Assembly: GCA_003344405.1 (NCBI GenBank)
Contig: NOWV01000051.1
Span: 248,001 to 312,000, forward strand
DNA from: Trichoplax sp. H2
Taxonomy: Eukaryota; Placozoa; Uniplacotomia; Trichoplacea
DNA length: 64,000 nt
Reading direction: 5' to 3'
In this document: one piece after another, positions 1 through 14,545 of the stretch
Layout of the letters: each line of letters opens with the position of its first letter
Position numbering within the stretch: the first letter of the stretch is position 1
The notes under the pieces: model-generated
Databases searched by the model: none
What the model was told of the DNA's origin: nothing
The model's input: only the letters and a program-made list of their open reading frames with translations
Made by a program: the position numbers and the translations under genes

Positions 1-872
1 TGTCAATGAAGATCTCTAGTTCACTAAGGTACAGCATGGATGCTTATTTACTCCAATGCAGTGCAGATTGGACACTTTCAATTTTCTCTTGGAAAATTGA
101 AGTAGTCGATGAAAAAGGGGGGGGGGGAAACAACTTTCTACTACTGTAATGTGATGATTTGTAAAAGTTTTGATGACGATTGTATGCTTGTCAAGGACAA
201 CTTTTTTATTGTCTTGTGTTCTTCTTGTTTATTTACTCGTCAGATTCTAATTATTGGAAAAAAAATGTGTTATCCCTTAATTGTAAAAGGACGTCGATTA
301 TCTGCCTCCCTACCTATCTTAGTAACGCCTACTGAACTCGTCGGAAGTAAATCTATTTCAGCAAGCGTAAAATAGGACTAAAAATAGAAGGCAAAATCTT
401 TTCTTTCTACCTCGACAATAGACAGCATCCATAGTGTCATGGACTGCATGCCTAATGGACTTAATGATACAGTCCATTATGTGAAGAGGAAAGACAGGAA
501 ATGGACATAAAGATACACCTGGATAACACTCTCCAATAGCATGCCATGGCAGAATCGATTTTACTGCATGCAATCTTGCCTTTCCTTATCTTGGCTTGCG
601 GTAGAATACTGCCGCTATCCTAGTGCTATACCGTACCATACAGTCGATGATTGCCTATCGGTCAAGACGAATCATTGCTCGCCTTTCCATCGTCAAGTGG
701 GACGGACGCTAATCAACGCCGATTTAAAATCATCCAAAGCATTCTAGCCATGATCATTTAAATGGGATTGATCGTAAAACAAGATAGCAAATCACCAATT
801 ACGTCATGATGCTCCAGTAAGATTGTATTGATCATCGATTTATCCCTATTGCTACTCGATTCTACGCGTTGA
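1..872. other. 5' flank, no gene recognised
   Basis: No exon that I can tie to a protein family is visible here on either strand. An 11-base G run lies at 117-127. The short open frames are not supported by splice sites or similarity. The stretch may hold the promoter and 5' UTR of the exchanger gene that follows, but nothing in it proves this. Confidence 0.4.
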
Positions 873-944
873 TTGGAATCGCAAGCCAGCAACATTATCG
901 TTTTGTCGACAATTTTCATTCATTATCCTTTGTTGAAAGCTTCC

Positions 945-1077
945 ATGGCTTTCGGTTGTCTTCCATCTTGGACAATGTTGAAGACAGTTGTAGTTTATCC
1001 TAGGATAAGTTATAATGGATGGATTATAATTTTGATTTCATTCCTATTGATATTGCCGACAACGTGGACATTACCAG
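945..1077 (+). other. Candidate first exon with signal peptide of the NCKX gene
   Basis: An ATG at 945 (alternative in-frame ATG at 873) opens a frame that reaches a strongly hydrophobic run, [19 protein letters not shown], and ends at a good GTAAGC donor at 1078. Its phase (one base left over) fits an acceptor at 1524-1525. That acceptor leads to [18 protein letters not shown], which joins the next NCKX exon in phase. NCKX proteins carry a cleaved signal peptide, so this fits, but the acceptor is weak and other first exons are possible. Confidence 0.5.
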
Positions 1078-4000
1078 GTAAGCTAGGAGAATAGCGATAC
1101 TGGATGCTCGAAAAATGATTCTTTCATTCCTCCATCATCGCTAGTTAATATCAATTAACTTTCCATCGGATAGTGCATTCAAAAAATAAAAAATGAACAA
1201 ATATCCACTCATGTATATGTCGATATCCCATTTTGGATTACAGTTGTGCATCAATCAACTTGATCAACATGGCTATCAACTGATGTTGATTCATGTTTAT
1301 TTGCAGTACTAATCGCTTGAAATTCAACATCGATCTAGTTTGATTTTTCACCTTCATTCTTCTTCATCATTTCAATACAACGGTTACTTTAAGCAAAACT
1401 GATTTCTATTCTATCTTGGTGTATGGTCCATCCCTTTCTAGGGTCTATCCAAGATGTCCATATTGCTAACCAGAAATTCACTACCACAACAACAAACCTA
1501 CCTAGCCAGACATGGTCATCGCCAGATTTTGATGCCAACGGTAGAATCTACAATCAATCTACCAATTGCACTCTTCCAGGTAATCGTCTTCATTCATGAC
1601 ATTAGTCAATGCTTGCTAACTCGTCGACATGACAGCAAAATACTCGCTTGATTACACTTATTTTGATGCTCAATGAAACACTATTTCCCATTGCCATCCA
1701 TAGCAATCGATGGCAGTCTTAGCATGACCCATTTTAAACTTCTAACTATCCCTGTTTTCAGTGGATCAATTGACTGTATATCCTTGATCATCATGCTGTT
1801 GATACAAAATCAATCGTGATGTTGTGGTTTAAATTTTTGTTTTGGCATGTTATTGTCCCCGATGATAATATTATAATTATCATTGCATCTCCTTTTTCTT
1901 TTCTTTCCATTTCATTATTTTCTTCAACCGATTACTTTTATCAAACGATTCAACGATGATGAGGCTAAGCATAGACTACGAGAAAAAGACCTCATGTAGA
2001 AGGAGATCTTTTCCATCAGTTCATGGCCTTACATTGCTGAAGATGATGAATTTTTCCCAGCATCGTTTTGATAGATAACCGATCGACCGTTATCCCATGA
2101 TGGATGGATAGATTGAGATAATCATTCATACTTGCCTTATCGTTCTCATCTTTAAATCGATAACGTTATAAGCTACTTTCAAGGGGATTGTTTTCATCAC
2201 GGAATACAACATCATTTTTTCTCCCCCTCCCCCCCTGGATTATTGGATATGGTAAAGTGAAAAGTAGTTTTGCTTCATCATCGATACTCATTACATATTC
2301 CTTCTACGCCATTTTGAGAAAGTTCTATTTCGTGTTGCGATAAGAACAGTAAAAATAGGACGTGATAGAGAAATGTTTTGCTAGCCTTCCAACGTCAAGG
2401 TGATCAAAGAGTACGAGATTAATCATTTGCCAATGGTCGGTTGGACTCACGCTGATTTACGCGTATATTATACCAACGTGATGAAGTAATTTTGCATACT
2501 TTTGTTGAAAAATATGCAAAAGTCTTATCGAATTTGCAAGCGATTGTTGATATCTTGTTTATCTTCTGTATTCGATAACTTATCTTAGCCTTACAGTACT
2601 GTAGTTTGAATGAAGATCCGAATTGGCATTGAAAAAGAAAAAAATAACTGTTTTCTAAAATGGAAATGGACTATTTTAAAGGATACGCTCCATGTCTTCC
2701 ATTTTGAAAGAGCGATCGAGAGACCAAAAGCGCTGATGGGGGGGACTAAATTGTACAGTCTTTATTATCACAGCCAAGTGATAGTGTTGCTGGAATTGCA
2801 ATCTAGGGTTTTATTTTATTCAATACTTTGTAAACTACATGGTTTCTACCATGTAGGGGATAAATAGTAATAATAAAATTCCGAAAGACTTGGGCACGAT
2901 CTGATCTCCAAGACGTGTCTATTTTCTTGCCTAATAATGAAATAAATTCTGGCGATCATTAGCCCAAATGAACAACACCTGACAACGTCTTGTGGGTATA
3001 TTTTGAAGTAAAACTAATTAGAAGAGGATAGTTTTAGTATCGTTCTGCTTAGATATCAAATTGACGACGAGTAGTATTATCCAAACTTAAAAGGATACGT
3101 TAACTCTTTTTTTATTGACTTAACCAGCCAACTACTATTGTAATTGCTCTCTTTTTAAAGGCTAGATTAGTCTAATAGATGGCAATACTGCCCTATTTTT
3201 CAAGCTGAAATCTACATCTATTGTTGATCACGTATCAAATTCATCCACTGTACATGAAGAAGAGAACTGAGTAAAATTCTAATATGAAATTGAAACTGTC
3301 ATAAGATGCAATCAAAGTGCCCTATTGCCACTACTATTTTTCAGCAGCAAACACCTATCTATTCTATCCATACGGTGGGATAGAAGAAGCAACACCGCTT
3401 GATAAAGTACAGTAAAGTCAGAAAATTAGGGCAATGAATTGGATATTGGATATATTATTTAGAGAATCGATCCATACGGTGGGATAGAAGAAGCAACACC
3501 GCTTGATAAAGTACAGTAAAGTCAGAAAATTAGGGCAATGAATTGGATATTGGATATATTATTTAGAGAATCGATCCATACGGTGGGATAGAAGAAGCAA
3601 CACCACTGGATAAAGTACAGTAAAGTCAGAAAATTGAGGCAATGAATTGGATGTTTAGAGAATGATAATCTTGCTTACTTTCAGCTCTCTCTTCCCGTCC
3701 ATTCTTTCGTCGATAGTAAATACTTTGTCATGATTGGCAATGTCGGTCAATAAAGTTAATTCTTGATCAATTATTATCAATTCTGCAAGCATAAAATGGG
3801 TACAATTTTGACGGTCATATTTGGGTAGTTAAGCGAAGAAAATACATCATGATACTGGATCGAATGGAGTATGGAGCTTTTTTTAACACAAGCGCTATGC
3901 CGTTCTACGAAGGCATATTGTGAACGGAATGAATCTTTGACCTTTTTTCCTATCCTTACGCTGAATGCTATAGCAATAAGTTACAATATTTGCATTAATC

Positions 4001-7000
4001 AGTAGAGACTTGAGTATGCCGGAAGCTACGGCTGTTTTGGCGACGGAAAAGGGGGAAAAAAATGGATAATCCATTCCAGCAATAGTTGCAATTACTTTTA
4101 AAGTGGTTCTGAATCGGATGAGATCAGTTTATCCTCCATAATATCTATATGATTCCTTTCTGACTCTTAAAAATGGATTTCAGCGAAAAAGAAAACAGGA
4201 TAAACCTCATTTGGAACTGCATGGTTAAATATTTAGTGGATGTATCACAGGCAGAAATAAATTTCGTGATATCACTAGTTTTTCTTATGCTCTCTCAATA
4301 TTGACTATCGTTAATCGTAGTTCACATGCAACTATGAATTTATCACATTGGATGGTATGGCCAATCGTGTGGATAAAGAATTTCGATATTTCTTCCTTTA
4401 TGGTTATCGAACAGAATGGGAGTTGAAAAAGTTGTAATGGACAATCAGTTCATAAATGCTATTTTTGTATAAATCGTAGGTTAAATACGTACAGTATACT
4501 GAAAAAGAAACTCTTGTCACAAGCAGTTTATCAATCTTCTGACATTCGGATTACATAGTTATGTCGGCTGTGAATAAATGCTGCTTTAAAGTACAACACG
4601 GTTAACGCTGATGATTTGTGTAAGCGATTGAATCAAATAAATCAGTAGAATTATTTGCTCTTGGTGACACTTATCCAATGCCGGTTAAATTTTTGACTAA
4701 AAGTTTAAGCATTATTTACTCCAGTTAATAATGGCATTAAATCGACATCTACTGCGATCATTTATTAATTATGATTTGATCGTTTTTAGTAGTCCCTGGT
4801 ATCATGATCAGCAAATGGAGCAGTGCCAGTATTAAAAATTATCAATATTATAGCAACGTTGACAGCCTTGATTTCAGATTTTTTAAATGAATAATATATT
4901 GTATCTTGTAAAGTCGAAATAATCCATAGAAAGTTATCCAGTCTTTCCTTCGTCTATGGCTAGTTTGTTTTAATCGTTTAATAGTAGTCACTGTGATGAT
5001 CTATTTATGATTTCCGCTCATTCATTGGGGTAGAGAGACAAAGATCACTTATAACATTACTGTCTTTTAGACTTCATGAAGTTGAACAGTATATTTAAAG
5101 CCATCCATGGAGATCTTTAGCGAAAGTCAGAAGCATCACGGAGATGCTTAAATCAGCTATTTACAGTACTACGGTAGCCGATGCCACCATAGTTCGTCTA
5201 CCATTGATTTTAAGCCAAATCGTCATCCTTGTATAACAGTTCATGCATTCTAAAAGTAACCATGATAATTGATTGATGACGAAATTTTTTCACCGATCAT
5301 CAATAATTTAATTAATATGTAAAATGGATAAGATACATGCAATTCTGATGGATAATAAGGATGGCATTTGTCTATCTTCTTAAAACGTTTACACTGACTG
5401 CGAAGGACTCGTATGATGGATATTAATGGGGATCGTTAATTTTAAATGAAGAGTTATTGTTGTTCTATACGAGGACTACTAAAATATTTAGCCCTTACGT
5501 AGTTACTGTTATAATTGAGATATCATGTTACAATAACTACCCCATTGAAATCGTTACATCATTTAGAAATTAATGTCCATAAAGTCCGATTCATTTGCAT
5601 GATTATTACTTTCTTGGATCGGTCTTCTTGCTACTGCAAATATTCGACATTTATAGAATAGGATTGCTTCTAAAGAACCCTTTTATCAAAAACTATTATA
5701 ATGATACGAATAATATTCTATCATGATGGAGAGAGATTGCTAACTTATGTATACATATGCATATTTCAAGTGTAATGTATTTCGATTGTCTGCTGTACAG
5801 TTTTGAAATTAGAGCCAACATAAGCATGAAGCAAGCATAAATGCTACTGGATAAGCAGTTATCAACATTGACTAAATTGGAAATTCCATTTTCTTACATT
5901 CTAGGTATTGATGAATTTCCAAAGGATATTTTTACACAGCAGCAGCGACGACAAGGCGCAGTTGTTATACATTTTATTGTGGTAAGAATGGCTAGCTGTT
6001 GTAAATTAACGAAGTTGTATTATTATAAGCAAATTAATCCGATACTGCTGCTGTAGTGCAGTAAATGTCACCGTAAATAAGTTAAAAAAATCATCAGCAT
6101 GATATTGTCCAAGACGATGCTGATTACTTAATGGATATGCATTTTTTGAGGTTGTAACTTTTAATTTTAAAATGTATTGAAATACTAAAATATGTAGGTA
6201 AAGACCATTAATGGGTCTCATTAAGAAGTCTGTAGAATTAACTCGTTTGATACGAGTAACAAGTATGATCAATTAAATGGAGTATTTTGCATTGGATAAT
6301 ACAGTCTCCTATTTAAATTTACTACAGACTATACTTTGCAAGCACTCTTTAGATAAATGAGTTGAAGCATACCTACTGTAGTATTAGAATTACTGAACGG
6401 CAAATAACTTAAAGAGTAAAAAGCGCTTGTAACAATTACATACTGAAAGGAATAGAAACCATTCCTCAGCTGAGTAGATTTCGAGATAACCTCTATGGTT
6501 GGTCACTACTAGAATGCTGTAACTTAATGGATATTGTAGCCGTTTTCTTGTTGCGTTACCTAATTGTAAATCAGATAGACGACATAGGTCACTAGCTTTA
6601 GAATTAAGAAATTTCAAAATTGTCTGTCTCGGTATTTTACTAAGCTATCGGATTTAACCTTAAAATTATGACCTAACTAAATTAGAGTTAACATGTGGTA
6701 GAATATTATGCATGTACTCTCTTAACTTTTTCTCAAGACGGGGAGGGAATAATAATTTGTGTATAGGTCACGTATATACATGAAATGAAGGCGTGTATAA
6801 TAATCGCGAGGATTATGGATATTTTCAGTATCTTGTATACTAATTTTTGCTCAAGTTACCATACAATTAATCTTTTCCAATATGACTCTATAAATTGCAC
6901 GTAGGCCTTCTATATGTTTGCTGCTCTGGCTGTTGTCTGTGATGAGTACTTTGTTGCATCGTTGGAAGTTATATGTGAGGTAAGAAGAGAGATTATTCTT

Positions 7001-10000
7001 AAAAGATACAGCAATGAATAAGGCAGTAATTCAATATTTTCTAAGAAGGCTTTGATTATGTATTACCTAATAATATTTAGCTGATATTTGCTATTTTATT
7101 TTATTGATCAATATGTAGAGGTTTAATTTCTCTGATGATGTAGCTGGTGCTACCTTTATGGCTGCTGGTAGTTCCGCTCCTGAATTATTTACTTCTATTA
7201 TTGGTAGGCTATTAATAGTAAACTTTGACTATAGTGATACCAATATTGGAGATTGGTACAATTTTAATTCGTAGCTATAGAGCCTGTTAGAAATTATAAT
7301 AAATTTTAAAAACTTTTTTTACAACTTGCAAGTCCCACTTTCATATTGAAACCTGTTACAGAGTAAATGTATTAATAATATCTACATAGTAAACCTGTTG
7401 TTAACAAAGTTTCATCAATTACATAAATAGTTATTTAAGTGCAGTTATTTAGACGAATAATAATTTATTATTCATTGTATCAATTCGCTCTTCGTAGGTG
7501 TTTTTATCACGAAAGGAGATGTCGGCGTCGGAACGATAGTTGGGTCGGCTGTGTTTAATATTCTCTTCATTATTGGTATATGTGGGATATTTGCGAAAGA
7601 GGTAAAATTAATTCTTAGATTAGATATGTTTTATTATGCTCCTAAGATTGCTTATATGACGTAACCTATAGACAATTCATCTGACGGTCTGGCCACTATT
7701 TCGAGATTCTTTCTTTTACATACTATCAATCATTGGACTATTCCTGGTCAGTAATTAATTGCCGTAAATACGTGCTGATAATAGTTCAAACGTGGAATAT
7801 TTGCTGAATAGATTTTCATCAAAATTTTTCGTATTTTATCATGACTAGGTCATGTATGATGGTTATGTCACATGGTAAGATTTTTAACTGGTCTAAATTA
7901 ACAAAGAAAGGGAATGTAACGAGCTACTATATTTCTAATTTTGATTTTGACTATCTAGGTATACTTCTCTGTGTCTTCTGATACTATATATTGGCTATAT
8001 TGTATTGATGAAGTAAGGAACAACATATATCTTAACGTTTGATTGACTGTAATCTTCTATAGTAGAGATGTGTACTATTACGATTAAGTAGTTTTAATGC
8101 TATTGATTGTTTGTAAATCACAGCTTGATTTCTGTTTTTTAGGAATAATGAAGTCATACATTCTTTCGTATCAACTTGTCGATGCAACAATTATTATGAA
8201 CGGAATCGAGAAGAAAGATCCAGACTATTGGCTAACAGTAGAGGTCTAATATTATTACTATATGAAGCTGTAGTGTTAACGTATAAATTATGGCTATAAT
8301 GTTGGTTATAGTAGCCAAACTTACTAAAGGAGATAGCTTAGAGTATTTAATATGTATTTCGTTTAACTAATGAGGGTGATATAATTTAACTTTATAAAGA
8401 TATTATTCTTTTATGATTAGGTTATGATGAAGAAGAACAACTAATATATGAATCTACACCCTATGTAAGAGAGAAACCTTTGAAAAGCTTAAAAATGTAA
8501 GATGGTGAAACTTATCATCTTTGTGTTACTATTAACAGAAGTTATATTCGATTGATTGTGCTCGCGCTATGTCGCTAATAAATGAAATTTTGTTTCACTG
8601 TCTCAAATTTGTAGCCGTAGTATTTGGGATGCTGCTGTACGCCTGATGATAACCCGCCGATTTTCACCAGCTACACGATTCCGATTCGCATGTCGAAATA
8701 TTATAACCCATAAGGTGATAATATCAAATCAATTGCAGTTGAGAACAATGACAATCAGCCATGATACACTAATTCTCCTCAACATGAATTAATCCACCTC
8801 GTTTTTGATATTAATTTATAGGAGATTCAACGTTCTTATAGTAATCCAGATCATGTTACCTGGAGTATGAAAACCATGAGTATATTTGATAGTGAAGAAT
8901 CTTTAATGCTGCGAAATGGGTAAGTGAATTATTTTCGCCTTAATACAGCTTCTTCTTTCACCTTTTATAATTTTTAAAATTTGCACCGTTATTTCTGATA
9001 GTTCAAGTTCATCTCGAAAGAGCGAAGAAAAGTTTATCACTGCAGAAGTTATTACCTTAGAACATTCGAGTCATTATAACGCAGGTATTATTTCCATTTA
9101 TCAAAAATCACAAATTTTATTCTGATATTTTTTTTACAAGTTATACAGCGGATGTATTCTCTGTGAATGTAATAGCGGTACATGATGGTAGACTAGTAAT
9201 TGTATAAGATGAATGAGAATTAAAGTTTCAGTAACTGCAGTACATTATATGGCTTTTGAACTTTTTTACGGAGCTGTGAATTTTCTGAAATTAATACAAG
9301 TATTTACTCTTTCTCATTTAGTTAAAAGCTTCTTTGCAGTTTTAAAGATGGTGGGTGTATATCCAATATGTCTTTTACTTGCGTTGACTGTGCCTGACTG
9401 TAGGAATGAAAGGTAAGTGATAAACTGTTGCAATACCCCAGTAAGCGGTCATGATTATTCTAGTCCTATATATATTTTGCACAGTTGTAGCGGTCGTTTT
9501 TTCATTTATTTATAACAACTATGAGCACACTATTAATTAAATAGCCTTCCTAATATCTAGCAATAGTAATAAAAATGAGTAAGGTAATTGTAGTAATTTT
9601 TCAATCCACTTTAGGTGGACAAGATGGTATATGGTCACCTTTATTATGTCGGTCGTATGGATTGCTGGTTTTTCATACATACTTGTTTGGATGGTATGAT
9701 TACTTTGACATAATTACCGATATGTACAAATAAAGTATGACGGTATGATCTAAATACGTTTCTTGAATTTATCGTTATTACGTAGGTAACTGTAATCGGT
9801 TTCACTTTTGGTATACCTGATACTGTAATGGGTTTGACATTGCTAGCCGCAGGTACTAGCGTTCCCGATGCAATTGCCAGTTTAATTGTCGCACGTCAAG
9901 GTAAGTAGGAATTTATGTAAATGCTTTATACGAGAATTAAAAAAAATCATTGTTAGTTATTTTGATTTCGTTTTATGGCATTTTAAAACTTTTAGGATCA

Positions 10001-10400
10001 GGAGATATGGCTGTCTCTAATTCTGTTGGCAGTAATATATTTGATATTCTATTAGGCCTTGGTTTACCTTGGTTCCTCAGAACGACTATTTATTCAACTA
10101 CAGTCAAGATTAATAGTCGTGGATTGACGTTATCGGTTATGCTGCTATGTGCTAATGTGGTTTTAATGGTAAATTATAGTTTATCCATAAATGGATAATG
10201 CGTTTTTTTCGGTGGTCTAATATTAATTTTGTCTATTTTCTTTAAATTACTAGTTTATTTGCATTCATTGCAACAAGTGGAAATTAAATAAGAAACTAGG
10301 GGTGATCTTTCTATTCCTTTATTGCGTCTTTATTGTCATATCTATGCTGATTGAATTTAATGTCTTTATGTACGTTAACCCGCCAACATGTCCCGTATAA
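945..10400 (+). CDS. K+-dependent Na+/Ca2+ exchanger (NCKX, SLC24 family), multi-exon
   Basis: Plasma-membrane antiporter expected to extrude Ca2+ (with K+) in exchange for Na+. Spliced exons with matching phase: 5905-5981, 6905-6979, 7119-7203, 7498-7601, 7672-7746, 7849-7874, 7959-8012, 8143-~8239, 8421-8464, 8615-8714, 8822-8919, 9002-9084, 9340-9412, 9615-9693, 9786-9900, 9996-10168 and 10254-10400 (stop TAA). Alpha-1 repeat reads [20 protein letters not shown]. Alpha-2 reads [20 protein letters not shown], then [15 protein letters not shown]. The cation-binding Glu (SAPEL) and Asp (SVPD), and the Asp of SNIFD linked to K+ dependence in NCKX2, are all present. A variable cytosolic loop lies between, and the end ([16 protein letters not shown]) resembles NCKX3/4. 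Upstream, an exon ending at 1579 with NCTLPG joins in phase to [10 protein letters not shown] hydrophobic signal-peptide-like exon at 945-1077 (in-frame ATG also at 873) is the likely start. Core certain; first two exons tentative. Confidence 0.9.
1580..5904 (+). other. Large intron of the NCKX gene (inferred)
   Basis: About 4.3 kb between the exon ending NCTLPG and the exon starting IDEFPKD. No exon recognised inside. Contains a poly-C stretch near 2222-2236 and the 104-bp tandem repeat listed separately. ATCGAT- and GATC-like words look frequent in the first 6 kb. Confidence 0.5.
3367..3664. repeat. Tandem repeat, 3 copies of a 104-bp unit
   Basis: Units start at 3367, 3471 and 3575, each opening TCCATACGGTGGGATAGAAG. 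Copies one and two look nearly identical over 104 bp. The third has substitutions and loses part of its 3' end (about 90 bp). The near-identity of the first two copies suggests recent duplication. It lies inside the inferred NCKX intron. Confidence 0.95.
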
Positions 10401-13400
10401 CCAGGGGCATAAATCAGAATTACGTTTTGGTATATAAATTAGTATCGCAATTTACCTTATGAAAGGAAAATTTCTATCATTTTATAATTTTTGGTTTACA
10501 ACGAATATAAAGTTACAATATTTTATAAAAATTTTATTACAGGAGGAGGCTCCATAATGGGACTATATTGCATATATTGATGTACAGGTTTTCTTAAAAA
10601 GGTTTTCTGATTACAAGTCATAATTGCTGCTATAGTAATGCTGTTTGTTCACATTTGTTCATACTATAATGGGATATTGAAGTAGAAAGATGAAAATTCG
10701 ATACACGTTACTTATGGTTATGTTCCAAATTTAAATTATTATGCTCGTAATTTTGTAGTATTGCTGTAATGATCGTTTTGATAAACTTCGAAACGGAAAA
10801 TCGTATTAGTTCTTTGATTCAGAGATTATATGATGAACTCTACTGAATTGACTACAATTCCCATATTCAAAAACGCTGCATTAATCGTCTGCCATTAAAA
10901 TAGGCTGTCCTTATTTTTCATGGTCTATGTATGGTTTCTATTTCTAAATAATGAATTTATATCAAAATAAATTGTTGAAATAAAGATATTGGAATTACCG
11001 AGAAATATCGCGTAGATATTCTCGCTTACTGATTCGTCTCAGAAAGGGTAACAGTATCATAAAGTCTCTTATTAGATAAACTTGTGGCTTAGGCTTAATG
11101 TGTCTGTTAGCATGCTTATTAATGATCTTCTATTGATCTGTGATAGCTCGATATTGTTGCTCGAGAGAATTAATACGTCTAGATTTACTGACGATATTTA
11201 GTCATGGATATTTTATCGAGATCAATTGAACGTATTGTTGATTGAAAAATGTGATACCGTTCATTTTTTATTTGATTATCATTCTATCCAGAGTTATTAA
11301 GATTTCAATGATAAACGTTGATTACGTTATGTCGACGCTAACCGACGGCAACTTCATATTTACCAAGGATTTAAATTTATGATATTTTGCGATTGGAAAT
11401 AAAAATTGTTATAGTTTCTTGTTAATGTACAATAGCTATCTATCAATGCAGGATATTTACGGTAATCATGTATATTCCAGAAAAGTAATTTTTTCTTGAG
11501 ATTCAAGTTGTCGGCACTAGTGTTTTCATCGATCAAAGACTATGAATTTAGTGTATGAATACAATAAATAATTATTAGGTATGATTAATGCTGTACTAAA
11601 ATGGATTGGATGTAGGCACAGAATTGATAGGCTTTTAGCTGGCAATATAGCACCGGGAAGTCTATGGAATGACATTGTTGTTCTATCGGTATACCTACCA
11701 TAATTTGATAGTAATGATTTGATAAAAAAACTAGCAACTCCGGCAATCCAGCTTCTTGCTATCTTGTTAACTATAGTCTATATACGGCATTTATTAAAGA
11801 ATCAAAGTTCGAACCTACTTCCTATGTTAAGTACTGTATTTTTTTTGTTGTTATTGCAAAGTATTACTATCCTATTGAAAAAGATTAACTTACAAAACTT
11901 ATTTTAAAAGAAAGCCGAATGGAAAAGTAATTGCGCTGTCAATTTGAACGGATTGCCATTGGGATGGACGGATTTGTATTGACATACCCGTATCTTAGAA
12001 ACTGGACAATTCTAGATAATATCCAAGTTGTGCAAATTTCATTTTACATGGTCAACATGGATTACATATAAGACGTATCATTAATTTATATGAACATTAT
12101 CTACTTTTAACTGCACGATTTTTTATTCATTTTCAACATGCGCTCGCACGTATGTAGACTGTTTAATATTATACTTATAGCTATTAGCAGTGGTAATATG
12201 AACAATTCGACCTTAAATATCGTAGGAAAAGTATTTACCTATCTATGACTGAGCATTTAAGAACTGTTAAACAATGGTCTCTTTAAAAGAAAGAAAAAGA
12301 ATTAATATCCCAAGACGTTAACGATGATTATTGTCGTAACGTGTCTCAAAAGCAATAAAACAAGGCTTTGATTTCTTGTCTAACTTCAGTTTGTTACATA
12401 CTTCGTTTGACTTGATTACATCATTCATTTCTTATGTCAACGAGTATTTCCATCTGCCTCTCTTTCTCTCTAGACGCATGAATAATCTTACAATCGATCT
12501 TATAACGTGATCTATTTAGTTTTCTACCAATGTAGAACATTGGTTGTTTATATTATAGCTGGTTATACAGCTTTGTTAATAATATAGGTATAAAAGGCGG
12601 TCATAAAGTTACAGTCTTTATGCTTATTATTGCTAGTTGATAGTTGTTTCGATTAATTATATATCGTTAGGAATGGGAATATTCCTTAAGGTTACGCTTG
12701 AATGGTGATTTATAAAGATGACATCATCCATTCGATAGGCTAGGCATGACGATACACCAAATTATTATATTATACTGTAGCACAGCTAGGCGTCATGGCG
12801 TGTTGTCTATTTACTCTTAACCAAGGCCAAAGGGTATTCCATTAGTGAAATGATGACGTTATTTTTCTCTTTATTATGTTTATTTTGATAGTTTAGATTA
12901 AGCTATTCCATTAATGATGTTGACGACTTTTTTCTTTATTTTACTAGTGTAGATTTATTCTTGAATTAAGTCATTCAATTAATATATTCATTATGAACTA
13001 CGGTACTAGAGTAAAGTTAGAATGGGATATTTATCATAACAGTTGGTGGTCATTTAGTGTATGTATCTATTTCAATTTATTGTTTGATAACAATGTCATG
13101 GGCTTTCCTTCATGGATTATTACTTGACAAAGTCATTGACTACAATATCTATGTAGAGTAGGAAAGTTTGCCGTGATTGAGCTTTTACAGTATATAGGCG
13201 TACTGAATAGACTAGCTGTTTACGCGAACGACTAAGAAAGACAGGCATGTCCTAAATTCCAAAACTATGTATAACTACAATTGAAGTTATTTCACAGGCT
13301 AGCTCATTATTTATAAATGGGTTCCTGTCTAAATGAACGGCTACAAATACCAAAGCAATTCTATGTTAAAAACTATGACTGCAAGACGAAGCCATTTCAG

Positions 13401-13581
13401 ATACTATTACAGCACATGGTTACGCATTAATATCGATTTTCTAGCTACTCTGCTGTGTAATTGTAAGACACTTGAGTATTACGAATGTTACGGATAACCA
13501 CTTTTTTATCGTGATGATATCTGTGTAGATTATAGACTAATAAAGATCTTGTTGTATCGTGGTAAGTATACGTGTCCATGT

Positions 13582-13670
13582 TACGGCCATTGCTAAGACT
13601 GATTTTGTCCTTAAGATTGGTCACGGCCAATGCTAAGACTGCAATCATTGCTAAGGATGGCCGGCCAATC
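13582..13670. repeat. Short local direct repeat (~41-bp unit)
   Basis: ACGGCCATTGCTAAGACTG near 13583 recurs as ACGGCCAATGCTAAGACTG near 13623, followed by more CATTGCTAAG and GGCCAATCTTAGG variants, partly in inverted orientation. Small degenerate repeat cluster of unknown role. Confidence 0.6.
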
Positions 13671-14287
13671 TTAGGAATGACCGATCATTCTTCGTTGACT
13701 GATTCCCTCTACCTCTGTCAATATTGTTATACTGCACTATGCACGGTCTCCTGCGCTAATATAGTAGAATGGCACATTATATTATCCTCCATCTTTGGAT
13801 TCATGAGTTGTCTCGATCTTCGATTAAAACTGCAGTTACATGTACAAGTGATTTCAATACAATTCTAATAATAATCCAGCGAATGGATAGCAGCGGACAT
13901 TTCTCACAGCGTGCAATGTCCTGTGTACCAGAAAAAAATGAATTATTATTCACGTACATTACTGTACTTGAGTACTATGACGATGAGTCATTCCGACATG
14001 CACAAGATCAATTTATGCTAAGCATTTTCATATCATTGCCACTCTCATCTTCTCCCTCTATGGCTGCACTCATCGACGGAAAAATCGTCGTATTTATATA
14101 TCGTTTAACTAGCCATGTTCATAAATTCATAACGGCATCATAAACCAGTAGAGTAGTTTCAGTAAAGTGTACAAAAAACATTTATTCAGATGGTTCAAGA
14201 TACCTAATGGCCGGCATGTGTTTTGCTTACTGCTGAAAAATATTGACATAGAGGGTAGAGGTAAACCGCGAATAACTTCTACAGATT

Positions 14288-14331
14288 GCACAGTGCACAG
14301 TGCACAGTGCACAGTGCACAGTGCACAGTGC
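14288..14331. repeat. 7-bp tandem repeat (GCACAGT)n, about six copies
   Basis: Perfect GCACAGT repeats. Adjoining units create overlapping imperfect palindromes (GCACAGTGC), so the array could form cruciform or hairpin structures. Located 1.6 kb upstream of the MRCK start codon. Confidence 0.9.
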
Positions 14332-14458
14332 TAGTAGTACTGTACAGAGACTGTGGTTGGCGTTGATGAAATGTAATAGACTATCATGCATTTCTGTAAT
14401 ATATAGAGTATACAGTATAGTAAATTGAGCGATAACTGATACACTAGACTACGGGCTG

Positions 14459-14545
14459 TACAGTGTACAGTGTACAGTCCTGATCAAGTACAGTACACTG
14501 TACACGTCAATAATAATAATAATAATAACAATAATAATAATAATA
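14459..14545. repeat. TGTACAGTG inverted-repeat cluster followed by an (AAT)n microsatellite
   Basis: At 14459-14506 GTACAGT and its complement ACTGTAC recur in both orientations (TGTACAGTGTACAGTG ... CAGTACACTGTACAC), giving strong hairpin potential. An AAT trinucleotide run with one interruption follows at 14509-14545. The same TACTGTAC/GTACAGTAC vocabulary appears near 17120, 40540 and 52790. Confidence 0.85.

Noticed and set aside
9143-9330. Extra NCKX exon in the cytosolic loop
   Set aside because: The exon ending at 9084 and the one starting at 9340 already join in phase, and this stretch has in-frame stops.
11719-11907. Hydrophobic 62-codon frame resembling membrane segments
   Set aside because: Poly-T-rich DNA readily gives such frames, and no neighbouring exon extends it into a membrane protein.
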